Shown here piece after piece: positions 12,279-30,181 of a stretch of DNA of 64,000 bases (position 1 is its first letter; every line of letters starts with the position of its first letter). A program made the translations under genes and the position numbers. Origin of the DNA: Takakia lepidozioides (lineage: Eukaryota > Streptophyta > Takakiopsida > Takakiales > Takakiaceae); contig CM060733.1 of the NCBI GenBank assembly GCA_030704615.1, forward strand, positions 20,150,001-20,214,000, read 5' to 3'. The notes under the pieces are model-generated. The model worked only from the letters and a program-made list of their open reading frames with translations. It was not told the DNA's origin and ran no database searches.

Positions 12279-14739
12279 ATGAACTTGAGTGGGGTGGTAG
12301 AAAATATGAAAACACCAGGCCTGCTGCAAGAAATCGCTCGGTGGGCTCAGGAACAACGTGGGCTACCTCTATCGACAGGCGTCCTTGTCACCATTGCAGT
12401 GTACGGTTACCTCTTCTTAAGAAAACCTACTCGCTTGCCTCCGGGGCCACGCCCATGGCCTGTCGTGGGCAACCTACCCATGTTGGGTGAACTTCCGCAT
12501 CAGGCATTGGCACGCCTGGCCGAGAAATATGGACCTCTGATGTACCTGCGCCTTGGATCTTGTGATATTGTTGTAGCGTCGAACTCAGAGATGGCGAAAC
12601 GGTTTCTCCGCACCCATGATCAAGCGTTTGCCTATCGTCCAAAGTCTTTGGCTTCGGATATTTTTTCCTTAAATCAAAAAAGCATTGGGCAATCTTCAGG
12701 TCCTTATTGGCGTCATTTACGCAAGATCTGCCTGGTGGAGCTCATCAGTCCGAAACGCCTGGAATCGCTAAGATCTGCGAGGACAGAGGAGGTAAATGTC
12801 ATATTGAAGGCCATCCTCGAGGAGTCACAGAGGGAAAAGGTGGTAGACCTCAACCTCAAGTTGTCGTCGCTGGCTACTAACGTCACGACTCGCATGCTGA
12901 TCAACAAAAGGTGATGTATGAGCTAAGCCGAAAGGAGACTATCACAACATATAAAGTTCTTTGTTGTACATGTTCTGACATCCATGTAAACCAGGGTATA
13001 AGCTATCGTTTGCAACTTTAGGCAACTTGAATAAGACCATATCCTTCAGGACTGTCCTCGACACTTCGAATTTAATTGCCATCTTCGCCTATCTCAGCTA
13101 CTGCGGAGTTGATGCGGAAAGTCAGTCTACAGAAGCGCAACAGTTTAAAGAACTTATCGACAAAGTGTTTGACTTTTTTGGCATGTTCAATGTTGGTGAC
13201 TTACGTCCCGTATTTATCGTGGGTGTCGAAGCTGCAAGGTATCGAGGCGCGTATGAGGGAGACGCAGGTCGCACTGTTCACTATTCTTCGGCAGTGGATT
13301 GACGAGCACAGAAAGGCTGCATCAGGTGCAAAAAGGGAATAGGGATACACCAAAAGACTTTGTTGATGTGTTGCTCAACATGCCTACAGAAGATGGATCT
13401 GGTCAGCTCTCCGATGAAACCATAGAAGCTGTGATCCTGGTAAGTTTTCATACTAAACTGCTAACATTTGGTCACTTGAGCTACCATAATCGACAGCTCG
13501 GAATAAGTTGTATATAGTAGTAAAGTTCTATGTTAAATGCAAGATTCCTAAACGTCTGGCTTCAGGTATCAAGCTGGATTTGAAGTCAAAATTCTTGTGT
13601 TCACGTGATGCAGGGCATGTTGGCTGCTGGAACAGATACATCGTCGGTCACAGCAGAATGGGCAATGGCCGAGCTCTTACACAACCCTCATATTGTGAAA
13701 CGCGTACAAGCTGAACTAGATGCTGTCGTTGGAACCACTCGGCTTGTCCAGGAATCAGACCTCCCAAATCTCAAGTACCTACAAGCTGTAATAAAAGAGA
13801 ACTTCCGCCTTCCCCCCGCGACTCCATTACTGCTTCCCCACGAGTCCCGTGAGACATGCGAAGTTGCTGGTTACATTCTGCCAGCCAAAATCCGTCTGAT
13901 CATCAATCAATGGGCAATAGGCCGGGATCCTTCTTCCTGGGAAAGACCTCTTGAGTTTGATCCAGAAAGATTCATGGAGCATCCTGAGATTGATGTTAAA
14001 GGCCAGCACTTCGAGCTTTTGCCTTTGGAACCGGTAGAAGGGGATGCCCGGGAGCACCGCTGGCACTTATCATGGTTCCGTTAATGCTTGCTCGCCTTCT
14101 TCAGAGCTTTGACTGGTCTCTTCCAAATGGGCAGGACCCCACCACTTTGGACATGTCAGAGCACTTCGGACTGGCACTTCCCAGAGCAGAACCATTGCGG
14201 GATCTTGTGGCACACCAAAGGTTGCCTGCCCATTTGGGCTCAGAATTTTGTGTGGCCTCGTCGTTATGAGGCGGGTCAGAGAACCGTCAGGCCGTCTCAT
14301 TAATATAGGAGCAAACTACCTTCATGCCTCAAGGACTTAGAATTATTTTGGGATATGAATTTTACAACTACCTCCATGCAGGTAGTTTTAGGATTTTCTA
14401 CATGAAGGTAGTTGCAAAACCAAGCTGAACTACCTGCATGCGAGTAGTTGCATACCACCTCCGTGGTAGGTAGTTACAGTAAGCGCCAACCACCGGAACT
14501 ACGTCCAGGGAATGGAACCCAAGACCTGCATCGCCACATCGCCATCGACCTACCACCAGACCAGACCCCAACCTCCGCCGTGCCAACAGTTTGACGTTTT
14601 TTCGATATATAAGAGAAACAGGGGAAAAGGGATCCTTTTAATGTAGCGGGGCCGCTGTCAGGTCCTGTCCCCTCTGCACCCTGCGGCCTCATTACGACGA
14701 GGCCACACAAAATTCTGAGGCGCCCATTTGTATGAGTGA
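12279..14739 (+). pseudogene. Cytochrome P450 (plant A-type, CYP71 clan), disrupted
   Basis: ER-anchored haem-thiolate monooxygenase; the family within the CYP71 clan is not resolved. Exon 1 (12279-12910; ATG at 12279 or 12306) has a membrane anchor and hinge LPPGPRPWPVVGNLP. Exon 2 (13098-13439) resumes at YCGVDAESQSTEAQQF; exon 3 starts at 13614 with the oxygen-binding motif AGTDTS, then ENFR (ExxR), FDPERFM, and in a shifted frame the haem loop [10 protein letters not shown]. Three 1-nt indels break it: an extra base near 13205, an extra A in a run near 13328, and a missing T near 14022 just before the haem loop. A position usually His after the ExxR is Pro (FRLPPATP). A 485-bp MITE (14237-14721) sits three codons before the stop; the original end HLYE-stop resumes at 14722-14739. 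Probably a recent pseudogene; base-calling errors in homopolymers are the alternative for two indels. Confidence 0.85.
14237..14721. mobile_element. Mutator-type MITE, 485 bp, 36-bp TIRs, 9-bp TSD
   Basis: Terminal inverted repeats of about 36 bp: the left starts GGCTCAGAATTTTGTGTGGC and the right, reverse-complemented, GCCTCAGAATTTTGTGTGGC, both continuing through CTCGTCGT(T/A)ATGAGGC, with two mismatches. The 9-bp duplication GCCCATTTG lies at 14228-14236 and 14722-14730. Long TIRs and a 9-bp TSD are typical of MULE-derived MITEs. The insert lies in the last exon of the P450. The interior has several short palindromes built on CTACCT...AGGTAG (14310-14480) and no coding sequence. Confidence 0.9.
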
Positions 14740-15470
14740 AGTCTTGTTGTTGCCAGCGAAACCTGCAGGATGACTTGCAGTTAGTTCAATTATACTCACC
14801 CATATGATTGTGGTTGAACTTCTGCAGCAGTTTGTTTACAGACACACGTTGTGTTTAACAGAGTCTGAGAATATCGTGTGATTGCTGAAACAAAGAAGAT
14901 CTCTGCCGACGGATCAATCATTTTCATTGAGGACCATTATACGACGCTTGCAACGGGAAATTCTCATCCGTGGTAATGGGAGGGCCAACTCACCGATTCT
15001 GGCAATTGAAATGGTAAGAAAGAGGGGACCGGATCCTGTTCAGCATCCATTCTTCAACTGCGTGCTCAATCTCTCTTTTGAAGTTCCAGAATACTAATCG
15101 TAGAAACATGTGGAAGCCAAATTCTGACTTTTGACTGCGAACTGAGCTACAAGGCTGCATTATCAGTGACTCAATATTTATTGCAAATAGAGAAGACGCA
15201 GTGGCTGATTTAGGGTTGTCAATGTGCAATAAAAAGGAAGCAAGAAAGGGATTCAACTCAATTGATTCATCATGGACAAGTATAAGGCAAAGAGGACACA
15301 CTTGAGCAGAAATCTAACATGATGGACCAATCATGGCAGTGACGAATTAATCTTCAGTAATTCAAATTCTTATCATTAGTTATAACTCAAAAGCATCACG
15401 ATAGAATAGCATGAATGTATTAGGGGTTGGTGGTCAACATTACATGAAACAAAAGAGAAACGAACTCACT
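14740..15470. other. 3' flank of the P450, no gene seen
   Basis: Presumed 3' UTR of the P450 followed by AT-rich intergenic sequence. Open frames on both strands are short and unlike any family I know. Confidence 0.4.
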
Positions 15471-16062
15471 TTAATTTAAGAAAGCTCTGACGAAACTGCA
15501 GCTCAACAAATAACAATGTGTCAAAGTGAGAAATGAATCTTGATGAGGCAGAGCATGGAAATTAACGTCACAGACGGCACAAGACTGGTAGCCAGGGTGA
15601 TCCAGGGGGGCGAAGAGGCAAGTGAGGGCCTCCATAACTAGCCTGCTATAACGATCAGGTAGGTTATCCTGATTAAGTTTTTGTTGGAAGGCCCCTGTGA
15701 GGGAGCCGGCCCAAAAACTTGTGTATGCTACTCTCTGCATCCCGCGCACGGTACTATTCAGTAAAAGACGAAAGATTACCTTACATTGTGCTGAGCACAT
15801 GGCTGTTGAGGAAGAGAATAGAAGGCACGATTATATATAGGACTCATCCATCGAGATGTCTGCAAACGATATGGGATAAATATCTGGGTATAATTTTCCA
15901 ACATAGAATGCAAAACCCTACCTTTGCAGGCAACTGCAAAATGCCGTAGCTGTTATGGGCTGCGTCGGCCTCGCAACCAAATGTTGAAGTGATGACAGCA
16001 AACACAGGAGTCTGGCGCTCTGAGGCCGGGACCGCAGCCATGGGGGTGTTGGGACTAGTGCT
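15471..16062 (-). CDS. Possible two-exon gene, unrecognised
   Basis: A first exon with ATG near 16041 (MAAVPASERQTPVFAVIT) runs to LQLPAK at about 15928, followed by a good donor (AAG|GTAGGG). In phase, an acceptor ATGCAG near 15741 opens RVAYTSFWAGSLTGAFQQKL and continues through GYQSCAVCDVNFHALPHQD to a stop at 15471. The joined product would be about 125 residues, without a signal peptide or membrane segment. Phase agreement and composition support coding, but I do not recognise the family and no transcript evidence is available. It could equally be a fragment of a larger gene. Confidence 0.35.
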
Positions 16063-17583
16063 TGTTTCCTCTTGCAAGCTTTGCTTGCTTGTCGCTGTGC
16101 TTGGTGTAGGTTAGCAGCAATGGGGAGTGGGAGCATGCCAAAGGCCTACATTCTCCTCCAATTATCCCTCGATTCTCGTCGTCGTCTGTGTTTTGAAGTC
16201 CATGCTGTCTGTCTCTGCGTGTTATGAGTGTGGATTCATTTGGGAGGTGGCAGACACAAGAATCACTCCTTTGGAACCAAAATTTAGAATTGTTTGCCCC
16301 ATAGCCTTGTGGTAATAGACCCTTATACTTTAGAGAGCTGTTGGGATGAGGGCAATCAGCGGCCCAATTACACTGAGGATATCATGTCGTCTAATCATTT
16401 GCAGGAATACATGAGGTCAGACATGGTCAAGTATCTCCACTCCTCATACGCAAAAGAAACAGTGATTGAGTGTCCTCTAAGTATACAGCCTAGGCTTTGC
16501 ACCATGAACACCTTGGGAAGATACATAGTGCAAGCTTCTTAGGTGCCCTTAAGGGAAAGATTGGACTAGAACGAATAATGCAATTAGTGTACACGGGTAA
16601 TAGTAATCCGTGGATCCGTGTAATCTGTAATTAGTATATGTAAACCTGGCGGATAATCACGAGATAACACTGAACTAGAATAAGTTCGTACAGGGTTAGT
16701 TTGGATGCAGTTGTGAGGATAGCACAAAATTAAATATGAACATAGTTCAATTTTGATCTCATCTCTCTTGATTTGGTTGTGTGTAAGCTATAACATCCAA
16801 GAGATTGCAAATGATTAGGGCATAAGGCCTTGCATGTCCACCTTGGTACTTAATCGACCAAGGCTTCATGGATGATGTGATTTCAGTATGTGCTCACAAC
16901 TAGCTAAGTTTTGGATAGACTAAATAATATATAACTCCTGCCTCTTGAATAAGATGCCGCACTACCTGGTGCCATTGCAGTAGTAAAGGCAGTAAGTATA
17001 CAAACTGAGTCCACACAAATCCTGAAAGAAAGATGTCTACAGTGCACCACTGCATCACCTGCAACACCTTATCTATACGAAAGCCTTCAATTGTCAAAAG
17101 TTGATGACACCACCAGAACAGACAAGAACAATCTCCAATCCTCCAAGTAGGAGGAATTAGATCCACTGGAATCCTAATCCTCTGTTTAAAACTAGAAAAT
17201 GGAATGAACTTTGACCAAAAGGAGGAACTGATGCAGACAATCATCATCCTCCCATACGAAAAGATCAGAGCGCAGCCTGAAAAGAAACTGTTCAGAAACA
17301 TCATAGAACTTGTGCCCAAATGCTGATCCACATGCTGGAAAGCTAACAAAGGAATTCCACACATATCCAATCCTTCAAGAAGTTAATTGGTTTTCCTTTA
17401 GCCCATATCAATGGAGCAATATGATGTAGCAGTCACATTTCCAAGACTGCAAGTCAGACCTACCTACAAGACACTTTACAGCCTACAAAGACTAGACACT
17501 TACCTATTATGCACACCAAACTGCCTGGATAACAGTGCAACCTCCCTCTCTACATCTTCAAATCAAACCTTCATGCCTGGTTA
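16063..17583. other. Intergenic, no gene supported
   Basis: Only scattered short frames. The longest (minus, 16900-17370, 156 aa, hydrophobic, rich in W/F/C) has no recognisable motif and could be a decayed transposon frame. Confidence 0.4.
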
Positions 17584-19110
17584 TCAGCAATGAAAGCCGG
17601 AAATTACTCTGCTCCTACACGTTGGAGTTGATGTTGAGTTTTTCAGCTCTGATAAACGCAAACACTCACGCTGCAGGTCCCCACACATCTCCCGAATGAT
17701 CCTCTCTGAGACTCCCCTCACATATTTGTTCAGAGGCCATGGAGGAATCAATGCAGGCTCAAGAACCTGGTGGAAATTAACCCATGAACCTCCCAGAGGC
17801 TCTGCCCCCACCTTTCCTTCATTACCATGTATTGTACTTAATGATACTTTTGAGTTGCATGCAGGCATGCGCATGGGCTCCAGCTTCCACGAACCAGTGA
17901 ACTTCCGCATCATCCCTTGCTTTGCAAGATCAAATAGCATCTGCAATGGATCACTCATAGTATTCACAAAAACAACCCTTTCAATTTCCGCATTGTTATG
18001 TTGAAAACTGAAGCAAAACTAGCATGTGCAGTTTACAAGCATCCCAGCAATTCACATAAACTTAGCCTTCAGGGTCCCTGCAATTGAACAAAGCATTGAT
18101 CTCAGACATCATTCAGCATTTATATTTATATATATAGATAGATGGACACCAGACCAATCAAACCATCATTTGGTCTACTCTGTTGCTAGGCGCAATGCAT
18201 GTAGGTGCCCAATAAAATAGAGAGGACACTCGTACCAGGTACTGCTGTCGGTTTTGCTCGACAAGCACACGCGACACAAAGGTCCCAGAGAGCATCAAAA
18301 ACTGCCAACGGCCCAGCTGCTCAACTTCTACCAGCTGCCGGTTGCCATCATCCTCCAAAACCTTGCGATATGTCACCTCCTGGCAAGCCCCACCTCTCTT
18401 ACAAAGAGAACACGGAACACTGTGTCTGGACCCACTGCAGCTCCAATATCTTAGCTGAAGATAAGATGGAGTATGATGGCCTCATAAGCCTCAGAAGGAT
18501 AGTACCAGGAGTAGGAACCCCCATTATTGAAGCCTTTCCTACCATTCCGAAATTTATCAAACACCACATGATGACCGCACACTACCATGACCAAGTAGCC
18601 CGGAATTTTACTGTGTGTGGTGAGTGGCCAGAGACTTTAGAAACTGAAGATAAGCAGTCTCATCATCTAGAGGAGTACCCTCGTTAAGGCAAGAGGGCTA
18701 CCTTGTTGATGCTCAATCAACGTTAGGCTTTCTGATGTGTTTTTAAATCAACACCCAGTCCCTTATAACCTGACAGAGCATGGGTAAACTCGTAATTTGG
18801 GCTGAGTTTGGGCTGAGTTTGATACTTGACAGTCCAGAATACCCACCTTGATATTCTTGAATATTCGACGATTGTTGGGGTCTGTGATGATGTTGTAGAC
18901 TCCATCTGGATCCAGTGCAACTGAAAATCTTGCGTCAATCTGACAAAGGGTTCCCTTAGGCTGAGTGACCTTCAGCATAGGAGGCTCATGCACGAAGTCA
19001 CCTGGAACCCATGCTTCATCTTCCAGAACTGCCCTGCCACCTTGTTCCACGCCATCTAAAACCTTCACCTCCAAGCTGCCTTTGCTCTCCAATGGTTCCT
19101 TGGCAGGCAT
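17584..19110 (-). CDS. START-like (polyketide cyclase / DUF220-like) protein, three exons, 254 aa
   Basis: Exons 19110-18847, 18379-18236 and 17940-17584 have AG/GT borders, all phase 0, and join to 254 residues. ATG at 19110 follows a possible acceptor (GGATGCAG|T); an ATG at 19170 would add 20 residues. The middle shows DPDGVYNIITDPNNRRIFKN, then RKVLEDDGNRQLVEVEQLGR and GTFVSRVLVEQNR, and the last exon GMMRKFTGSWKLEP and EPALIPPWPLNKYVRG. This is the pattern of plant DUF220/COQ10-like proteins with a START-type helix-grip fold, which bind lipids or other hydrophobic ligands. The substrate and location are unknown; no transit peptide is obvious. Frame and splice sites are intact, so it is probably functional. 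Confidence 0.75.
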
Positions 19111-21211
19111 ACTGCATCCAAAGAAAGAGACAAGTCCTGCTGGAAAATAAGGGCCACTGAACATTACCATCAGAGAAGACCTTTCTTTCTCTCCGAGAAA
19201 AGTGGACCATTCATTTTGTGACAGGGCCTACGACAGAGAAAAGGTCCACATTTTGATCCACCAACTGGACAAGAACAGCCAGATCAGAGAGGACTCAGAA
19301 AGGTACATGTATGGTGATGGGGCTGGCTAATCTGAATTTCCAGTTCTACAAAAACATAATCATGCCTTCCTACCTGTCCCACTAAGTTCTGCACACTGTT
19401 CTGCACACTCCTCGCAAAGACTTCAGACAAACTTCCACACATTGAAACAGAAGGATAATGTAACGTACCTCATGAGGATAGGATTTGTATGGGGTGTAAC
19501 ATGTGAGAAATTGAGATAGTTTTAGAGGTTGCTCACCATTGTGCAGAATCTTCAGCTATGAGGAACCAAATTGCTCAGCAGCTTATTTGGCACTCGGCCG
19601 CCGAGCAACTGTTGGGGTTTGCAATGCTCTTCTGGTTTTACTGTGGTTGGAGAAAATAAGCGTCTCTCTTAGTTGGTGGTTGTGGTGACTGGCTGTTGGG
19701 GCCTCATTTTGCTATTTCCTTTTCTCCTTTTTCCTTTGTCCCATAACCTCTTGGAGCGTCCCATGGCCGTTATGAAATTCCTTTCTTCATCTTTTTCTCG
19801 TGAAGTTCCTTCTTTCATTCCCCCTCACACACAGCGAAGTGAAAAACTAAAAAGTACATTCGTCCACAAGAGAACCAGGAGGGTCTCCGGGGCATAAAAA
19901 AGTGAAACCCTTCCAACAAATGCTTGTTTCACGAGGGCATGACAAAGCCCTGTTCTACATAAAGTTGGGTGTATGTGTGGGAGAGAAAACAATGGACGAA
20001 TCTAACTCGCTTGCCACGGCCTTCTGGTCCTCCACTTGTCTCGATCAAGAGGGGAAGGAGGCCGCGGAGAGAAGACAGGAATCGGCACCATGCCAAAGTT
20101 ACGATGGGACTTACCTGCAAGACTGAACTTGACTCTGGCCTCCCAGTTTTCCCAAAGATGCTCGGCACAGCTCAAGACAATGACGAAAGTTGTGACCTCG
20201 TTAGAATCTGAATTTGTGAGCAAGATCCCACACTGATGCTCTCCTCAACTGAGCGGAAAGGGGTCGTTTATCTTGACGAAAGGCCCAGAGAGGTGAACAG
20301 CCAACCATTTCATAATCCTCACAGAAAAGTAATGCCTCTGCCTGCGATGAGCAGTATCTGCAGGGTGGCACAAATATTGGTCTTGCCCAGCAGCCACAGG
20401 AACAGCGCGTTTGATTCACAACACATGGAGCTCACCTCCATATGTTGCACATGCCACAGACAGACCGGCAGGTTTGAAGCGCTTCAAGGATCTGGAGTTA
20501 ATAAGTCGAGTTCTTGCACTAGTGAGAGTTTCGTCAAAGCAAAAAGCATTGCTGGTAACGCTTTTGTTATCTCTATAACATGGTGGCGAGGATGATGGTA
20601 AGCTTGAAGATCGTCATGGATTACTCCAGGCCAATGTTGGAAGGCTTGAATACTTCTCTATATGGACATGTTGCACGAGTCTTCTTCCTTTAAAGATTGC
20701 TTAGACCTTTTCTCTAGGGCACACAGAATCTCATTTCGGAGAAACCCTCTCCATCCTCAAGGTTGGTGAACTGAGAGGCGCTTTGGCCCGCTTCTGGCTT
20801 TGTACTTCGTCTACATCTCAGTGAAGTATTCTGATCTTGTTCATATCACCAAACAGTCTTACTCTTCACCATTCAAAATGCAACAACGTGTAGGAGGAGC
20901 ATGGCCTTTGAATTCCTGGAGCTTTGTGCTGTAGCATCTTGGCACAATTAGTACGACATGGAAATTGGACTTAGAATGCAAGACCTGAGTTGTGTGAGTA
21001 GAATTTGGCTGCCAAAAATGTGCACTGGATAAACTCATCAAGTGAAGAAAGGTAGGACCAGGTTTCTGCACCCAAAGGATGCAATCTTCCAGCTACAGAG
21101 CTCCTTGACAAGCTGCCAGTGACCACTGCAGCCGCTCAGTTACGGAACGTCAGGCAGGGTGAATGCCTTCTGAAATTGTTACTAGAACCATTGATTGTCC
21201 AGAGTGGGCCT
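19111..21211. other. Upstream region of the START-like gene and PGM 3' flank
   Basis: Holds the presumed promoter and 5' UTR of the START-like gene and, near 21200, the 3' UTR of phosphoglucomutase (same strand). No further gene was supported; open frames are short and overlap on both strands. Confidence 0.4.
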
Positions 21212-26976
<5,765 letters not shown>

Positions 26977-27990
26977 TTTGTACTTCCTGATGGCACGTGT
27001 CAATCCAACATTTGAGATAAATAAACTGTAATAACGTGGCAAGGCAGATGGTCTCTCCCATTTGGGATACACATTTTCTCAGTAAAATTTCAACACCTAT
27101 ATCCTACCCTGAATCTCAAAACTCGGTAAGTTTGGGATGAATAGAAAATACAATTATGAAAAATGCCTAAAAAGGCAAGAGATGGAATGTCCGAGTTACT
27201 CACTGTGGGGAGGGAAGAGGGAACGACGCAGACACAAAGACAGCTCATGCTACAAAATTCATTGAATTGTAAGCATAGGCCCTGTCGATCCCACTTGGTT
27301 GGGTGTTTGACATAGAAGGACAGACACCCCACCAAGAATGGCGCAATGGACCACATCATGGATCGAACAATGCCCTACTGATTAACGACGATCTGCTTGC
27401 ACACGTTTCATTGCCACTGACAGTGTGGTGAACCGGACATAACAGGGATAGATTGATCGGATACAAAGATCCTGCCTCACTGACGTCATACTCCCACATG
27501 CATTCCTTTTTGCTAACAGCACACCAGATGTCAAGGGACACAGGCAATTTTCTGCTCACCAGTCAGTTCAGAGGCAAAGGGAACTTCTCGGATTCAATTC
27601 CAAACACTCGAAACACAGTGTCTAAAATATCCAAGGATCAATACATCCATGGGAAGATAAAATGCAAACATAAGACTGACAGGGACAGAGCTATTGAACG
27701 GGGAACCCGCTACATCTCGCCACAAATCCTAAATTGAGGAGCATGCAGGGATTAGATAGCAGGTCCCAATAGATGCGTATGAGAAGCTTACCAAGGATGC
27801 AATCACAGAGCGATGGCAGAGAGGCGCTGCGGAGCTCACGAACTAGGCAGCGCGATCGCACCACTGTTGTTTCTCTTCTCGTGCGTCCTCTTCCACACTA
27901 GACTACTGCCATCTGCCGGTCGAGAGGGATAAACAACTGGCATCTACCGGTGGTCGAAGCAAGGAATCGATACTATGCGATAAAAGAATA
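26977..27990 (-). promoter_or_regulatory. PGM 5' UTR intron, leader exon and promoter region
   Basis: CCATCAG|GAAGTACAAA precedes the ATG, giving a leader exon from 26986. A matching donor (CCTTG|GTAAGC) at 27791 defines a first leader exon from 27792 to about 27880 and an intron of about 0.8 kb. Leader introns are common in plant housekeeping genes and often raise expression. The promoter should lie in about 27880-28000. The leader exon is inferred from splice sites only. Confidence 0.45.
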
Positions 27991-28790
27991 TTCGATACGG
28001 GGCCATATACTCCCCACAAAATATAAAGTGCTAAAGTTACTCACCCTTGCCCCATCAGTGTCCAGGCTTCCCAATATAACCTAACCCACATTTTTATCCT
28101 TTTGTTTCATTTGTTGGCTCCTCTTTATTGGCTCTGTCCCTTCAGGGCAGAGACTTTGCATCATGTTGAAGTCATTGGAGAAAATGTGGTCAACGGCCTT
28201 ACACCTTGTCAAGAGTATGATTGGTCTAAAAAAGCTTTTAAGTATAAACCCACTGGTAGCTTGTCAAAATTTTGCTTCAATGGACAGAGCCTCTTACGGT
28301 TTGCGGCTTGTTCTAATTCTAAAGAGGAGACTTACGCAGTGTCAAAACTCACTAAGCCCGTAACTTATTGTGCTTTCTCAGACGTTCTCCTCTCCATGGC
28401 TGAAAACTACTTCCAGATATTCTTTTAAAGGCAGTGTTACCTCCCTCAGATAACATCTTCTTATTGAACAATTTATGAAAAATAAATGGATGAATTTTCA
28501 GGTTTATTATGGATGAAAGTAGATTTCACTATTCGCAAAAATATGCCATACCCGTCTTGTTTTCATTTGTGTTCATTTTTAAACCACATTTTACCAGAGG
28601 GGAGAAAATATTTTTGATGATAAAGAAAACAAGCGACTCCGCCACAAGAGGCTATGTCCTTTGGTGATTTTGGGGTTGTTGTTTTATACTTTTTTTCCCA
28701 GGGCTTCATGAATCATGCCCATCAACCCCGTTCTCCCCCAAGGCAACATGTCTCCACCATGCCTCTATCCTTTGCGGATCCCATCAACCC
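27990..28790. other. Intergenic, one unrecognised ORF
   Basis: A 108-aa plus-strand frame at 28102-28428 is open but shows no known motif. The rest is AT-rich with no coding signal. Confidence 0.35.
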
Positions 28791-28810
28791 TCCATAGACT
28801 AGGCTTAATG

Positions 28811-29595
28811 GTGGCGTGCGCATACACAACTACATCGTTGTCCAAAACCACACAACACATGTGCACACCAAACACTAGTCTATCACTAGTCTACCACTAG
28901 TGCACCATTAGGCTGCCATTAGACAACCACTAGTCACCACTAGTGCAGCCACTAGTCCACCACTAGGTTGCCACTAGCCACCACTAGTGCAACCACTAGT
29001 CCAACCACTAGGCTGCCACTAGCCATTACTAGTGCAGCCACTAGTCCATCACAATAGATAAAGAAATGAAGATACAAGCACACAAGCTCTCTCAAACTCA
29101 CATACTTGCACATGAAAACATCACTCATATATTAAGTCAAGCCAAGTGCACCCTACGTCATGGGGAATCCACACTACGGCGCCAAAGCTCAACTCGAGAA
29201 ATGTGAGCCCACCGCGATCTGCCGTGAAAATAACAACGTCAGGTGACTAAACATATTTTGGTCCCTGGATTGACACTTGGGTCAATCTCAAATATCAATA
29301 TATAAAAGCTAACTATTTTCTAGTTAACTTCACACTAGTGGTAAAATAACTTGACAGTTGTCGTGCGCATACATATCGCTACACAACTACATCGCTGTCC
29401 AAAACCACACAACACATGTGCAGACCAAACACCCTATAGGGTAACATGTTTATCGTGTATAGGTGTTACTTGTTTCTTAAGTGCTGCTGCGAGGGCCTAG
29501 CCACTAGTCCACCACTAGGCTGCCACTAGCCACCACTAGTGCAGCCACTAGTGCAGCCACTAGTCCAACCATTAAGCTACCACTAGCCACCACTC
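28811..29595. repeat. CCACTAGT minisatellite in two blocks with duplicated flanks
   Basis: Blocks at about 28873-29045 and 29498-29592 consist of CCACTAGT, CCACTAGG and GCCACTAGCCACCACTAG units. A phrase with GTGCGCATACA and CCAAAACCACACAACACATG occurs at 28811-28872 and again at 29360-29435, so the interval has been duplicated around the LTR-like repeat at 29057-29356. Confidence 0.75.
29057..29356. repeat. LTR-like repeat, left copy
   Basis: About 300 bp from GATAAAGAAATGAAGATACA to AATAACTTGACA, repeated in the same orientation at 50522-50835. It contains a TATA-like ATATATAAAAG. The two copies bracket the methyltransferase-bearing retroelement and could be its LTR remnants. Against this, the better TATA motif points along the plus strand while the element codes on the minus strand, and no primer site or polypurine tract was found beside either copy. 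Confidence 0.45.
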
Positions 29596-29945
29596 AATAC
29601 GACCTTGGATGTCACAACAAGACATGCGATTATAAGGGTCAGGGAGGTGTTGCCTTCAGGAGTGTTGATTCTGGAGGGTCGAGATAGCATGGTATGGAAG
29701 GACCATGTACGCAATTGTGCGCCATGTCACCTTCCACATGTGGATGGGAGGATAGAGCCCAACCTTACACTGGTACCTGCAGGGTTGCATTGCATGCTAT
29801 GTGGGCATGTTCGTGGTGCCGCCACTATGCTAGTGTGTAATCGATGCTCAAGAGGTTGGCACATGGGATGATTGACACCATCTCTTGAGAGGGTTCCTGA
29901 TGGAGATTGGTTATGTCCACACTGCTTGGGATAGTGGCAGTGGAT
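29590..29945 (+). pseudogene. PHD-finger segment of the outer retroelement (inverted)
   Basis: A plus-strand frame opens TLDVTTRHAIIRVREVLPSG and runs into CMLCG, LVCNRCSRGWH and WLCPHC, the C4HC3 pattern of a PHD finger, the fold that commonly reads histone H3 tails. The codon expected for the cysteine after WHMG is TGA, so the copy is dead. The sequence would follow naturally after the minus-strand frame ending DYVYLQQTT near 30185, so this segment (about 29590-30180) appears to have flipped relative to the rest of the element. Confidence 0.6.
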
Positions 29946-30181
29946 ATGACTAGTGGCAGCTAACAAGACATGGGAGGCCAAGCTCATAGGAGTCAATACC
30001 TGAGATCTCAGGCTCAAGTTCACAGGTTGCAAGATGGCGACTAACGATGGGGCAACTTTTGTACCCAGCCTCTTGATCTATCGAGTTTGAGTGTAGTAGG
30101 GACAGTGGTGGAAGACTCAGTGAGGCTATGGCCACTATCACATCTTGTGGATACCTGGACTTAGAGGGACCTAAGCGCCAG

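Noticed and set aside
16900-17370. 156-aa minus-strand hydrophobic frame as a membrane protein
   Set aside because: No recognisable motif, no start context or splice partners; the W/F/C-rich composition fits an antisense or decayed reading.
28873-29592. CRISPR-like array
   Set aside because: The CCACTAGT units are degenerate with no unique spacers of constant length, and this is a plant nuclear genome; it is a minisatellite.
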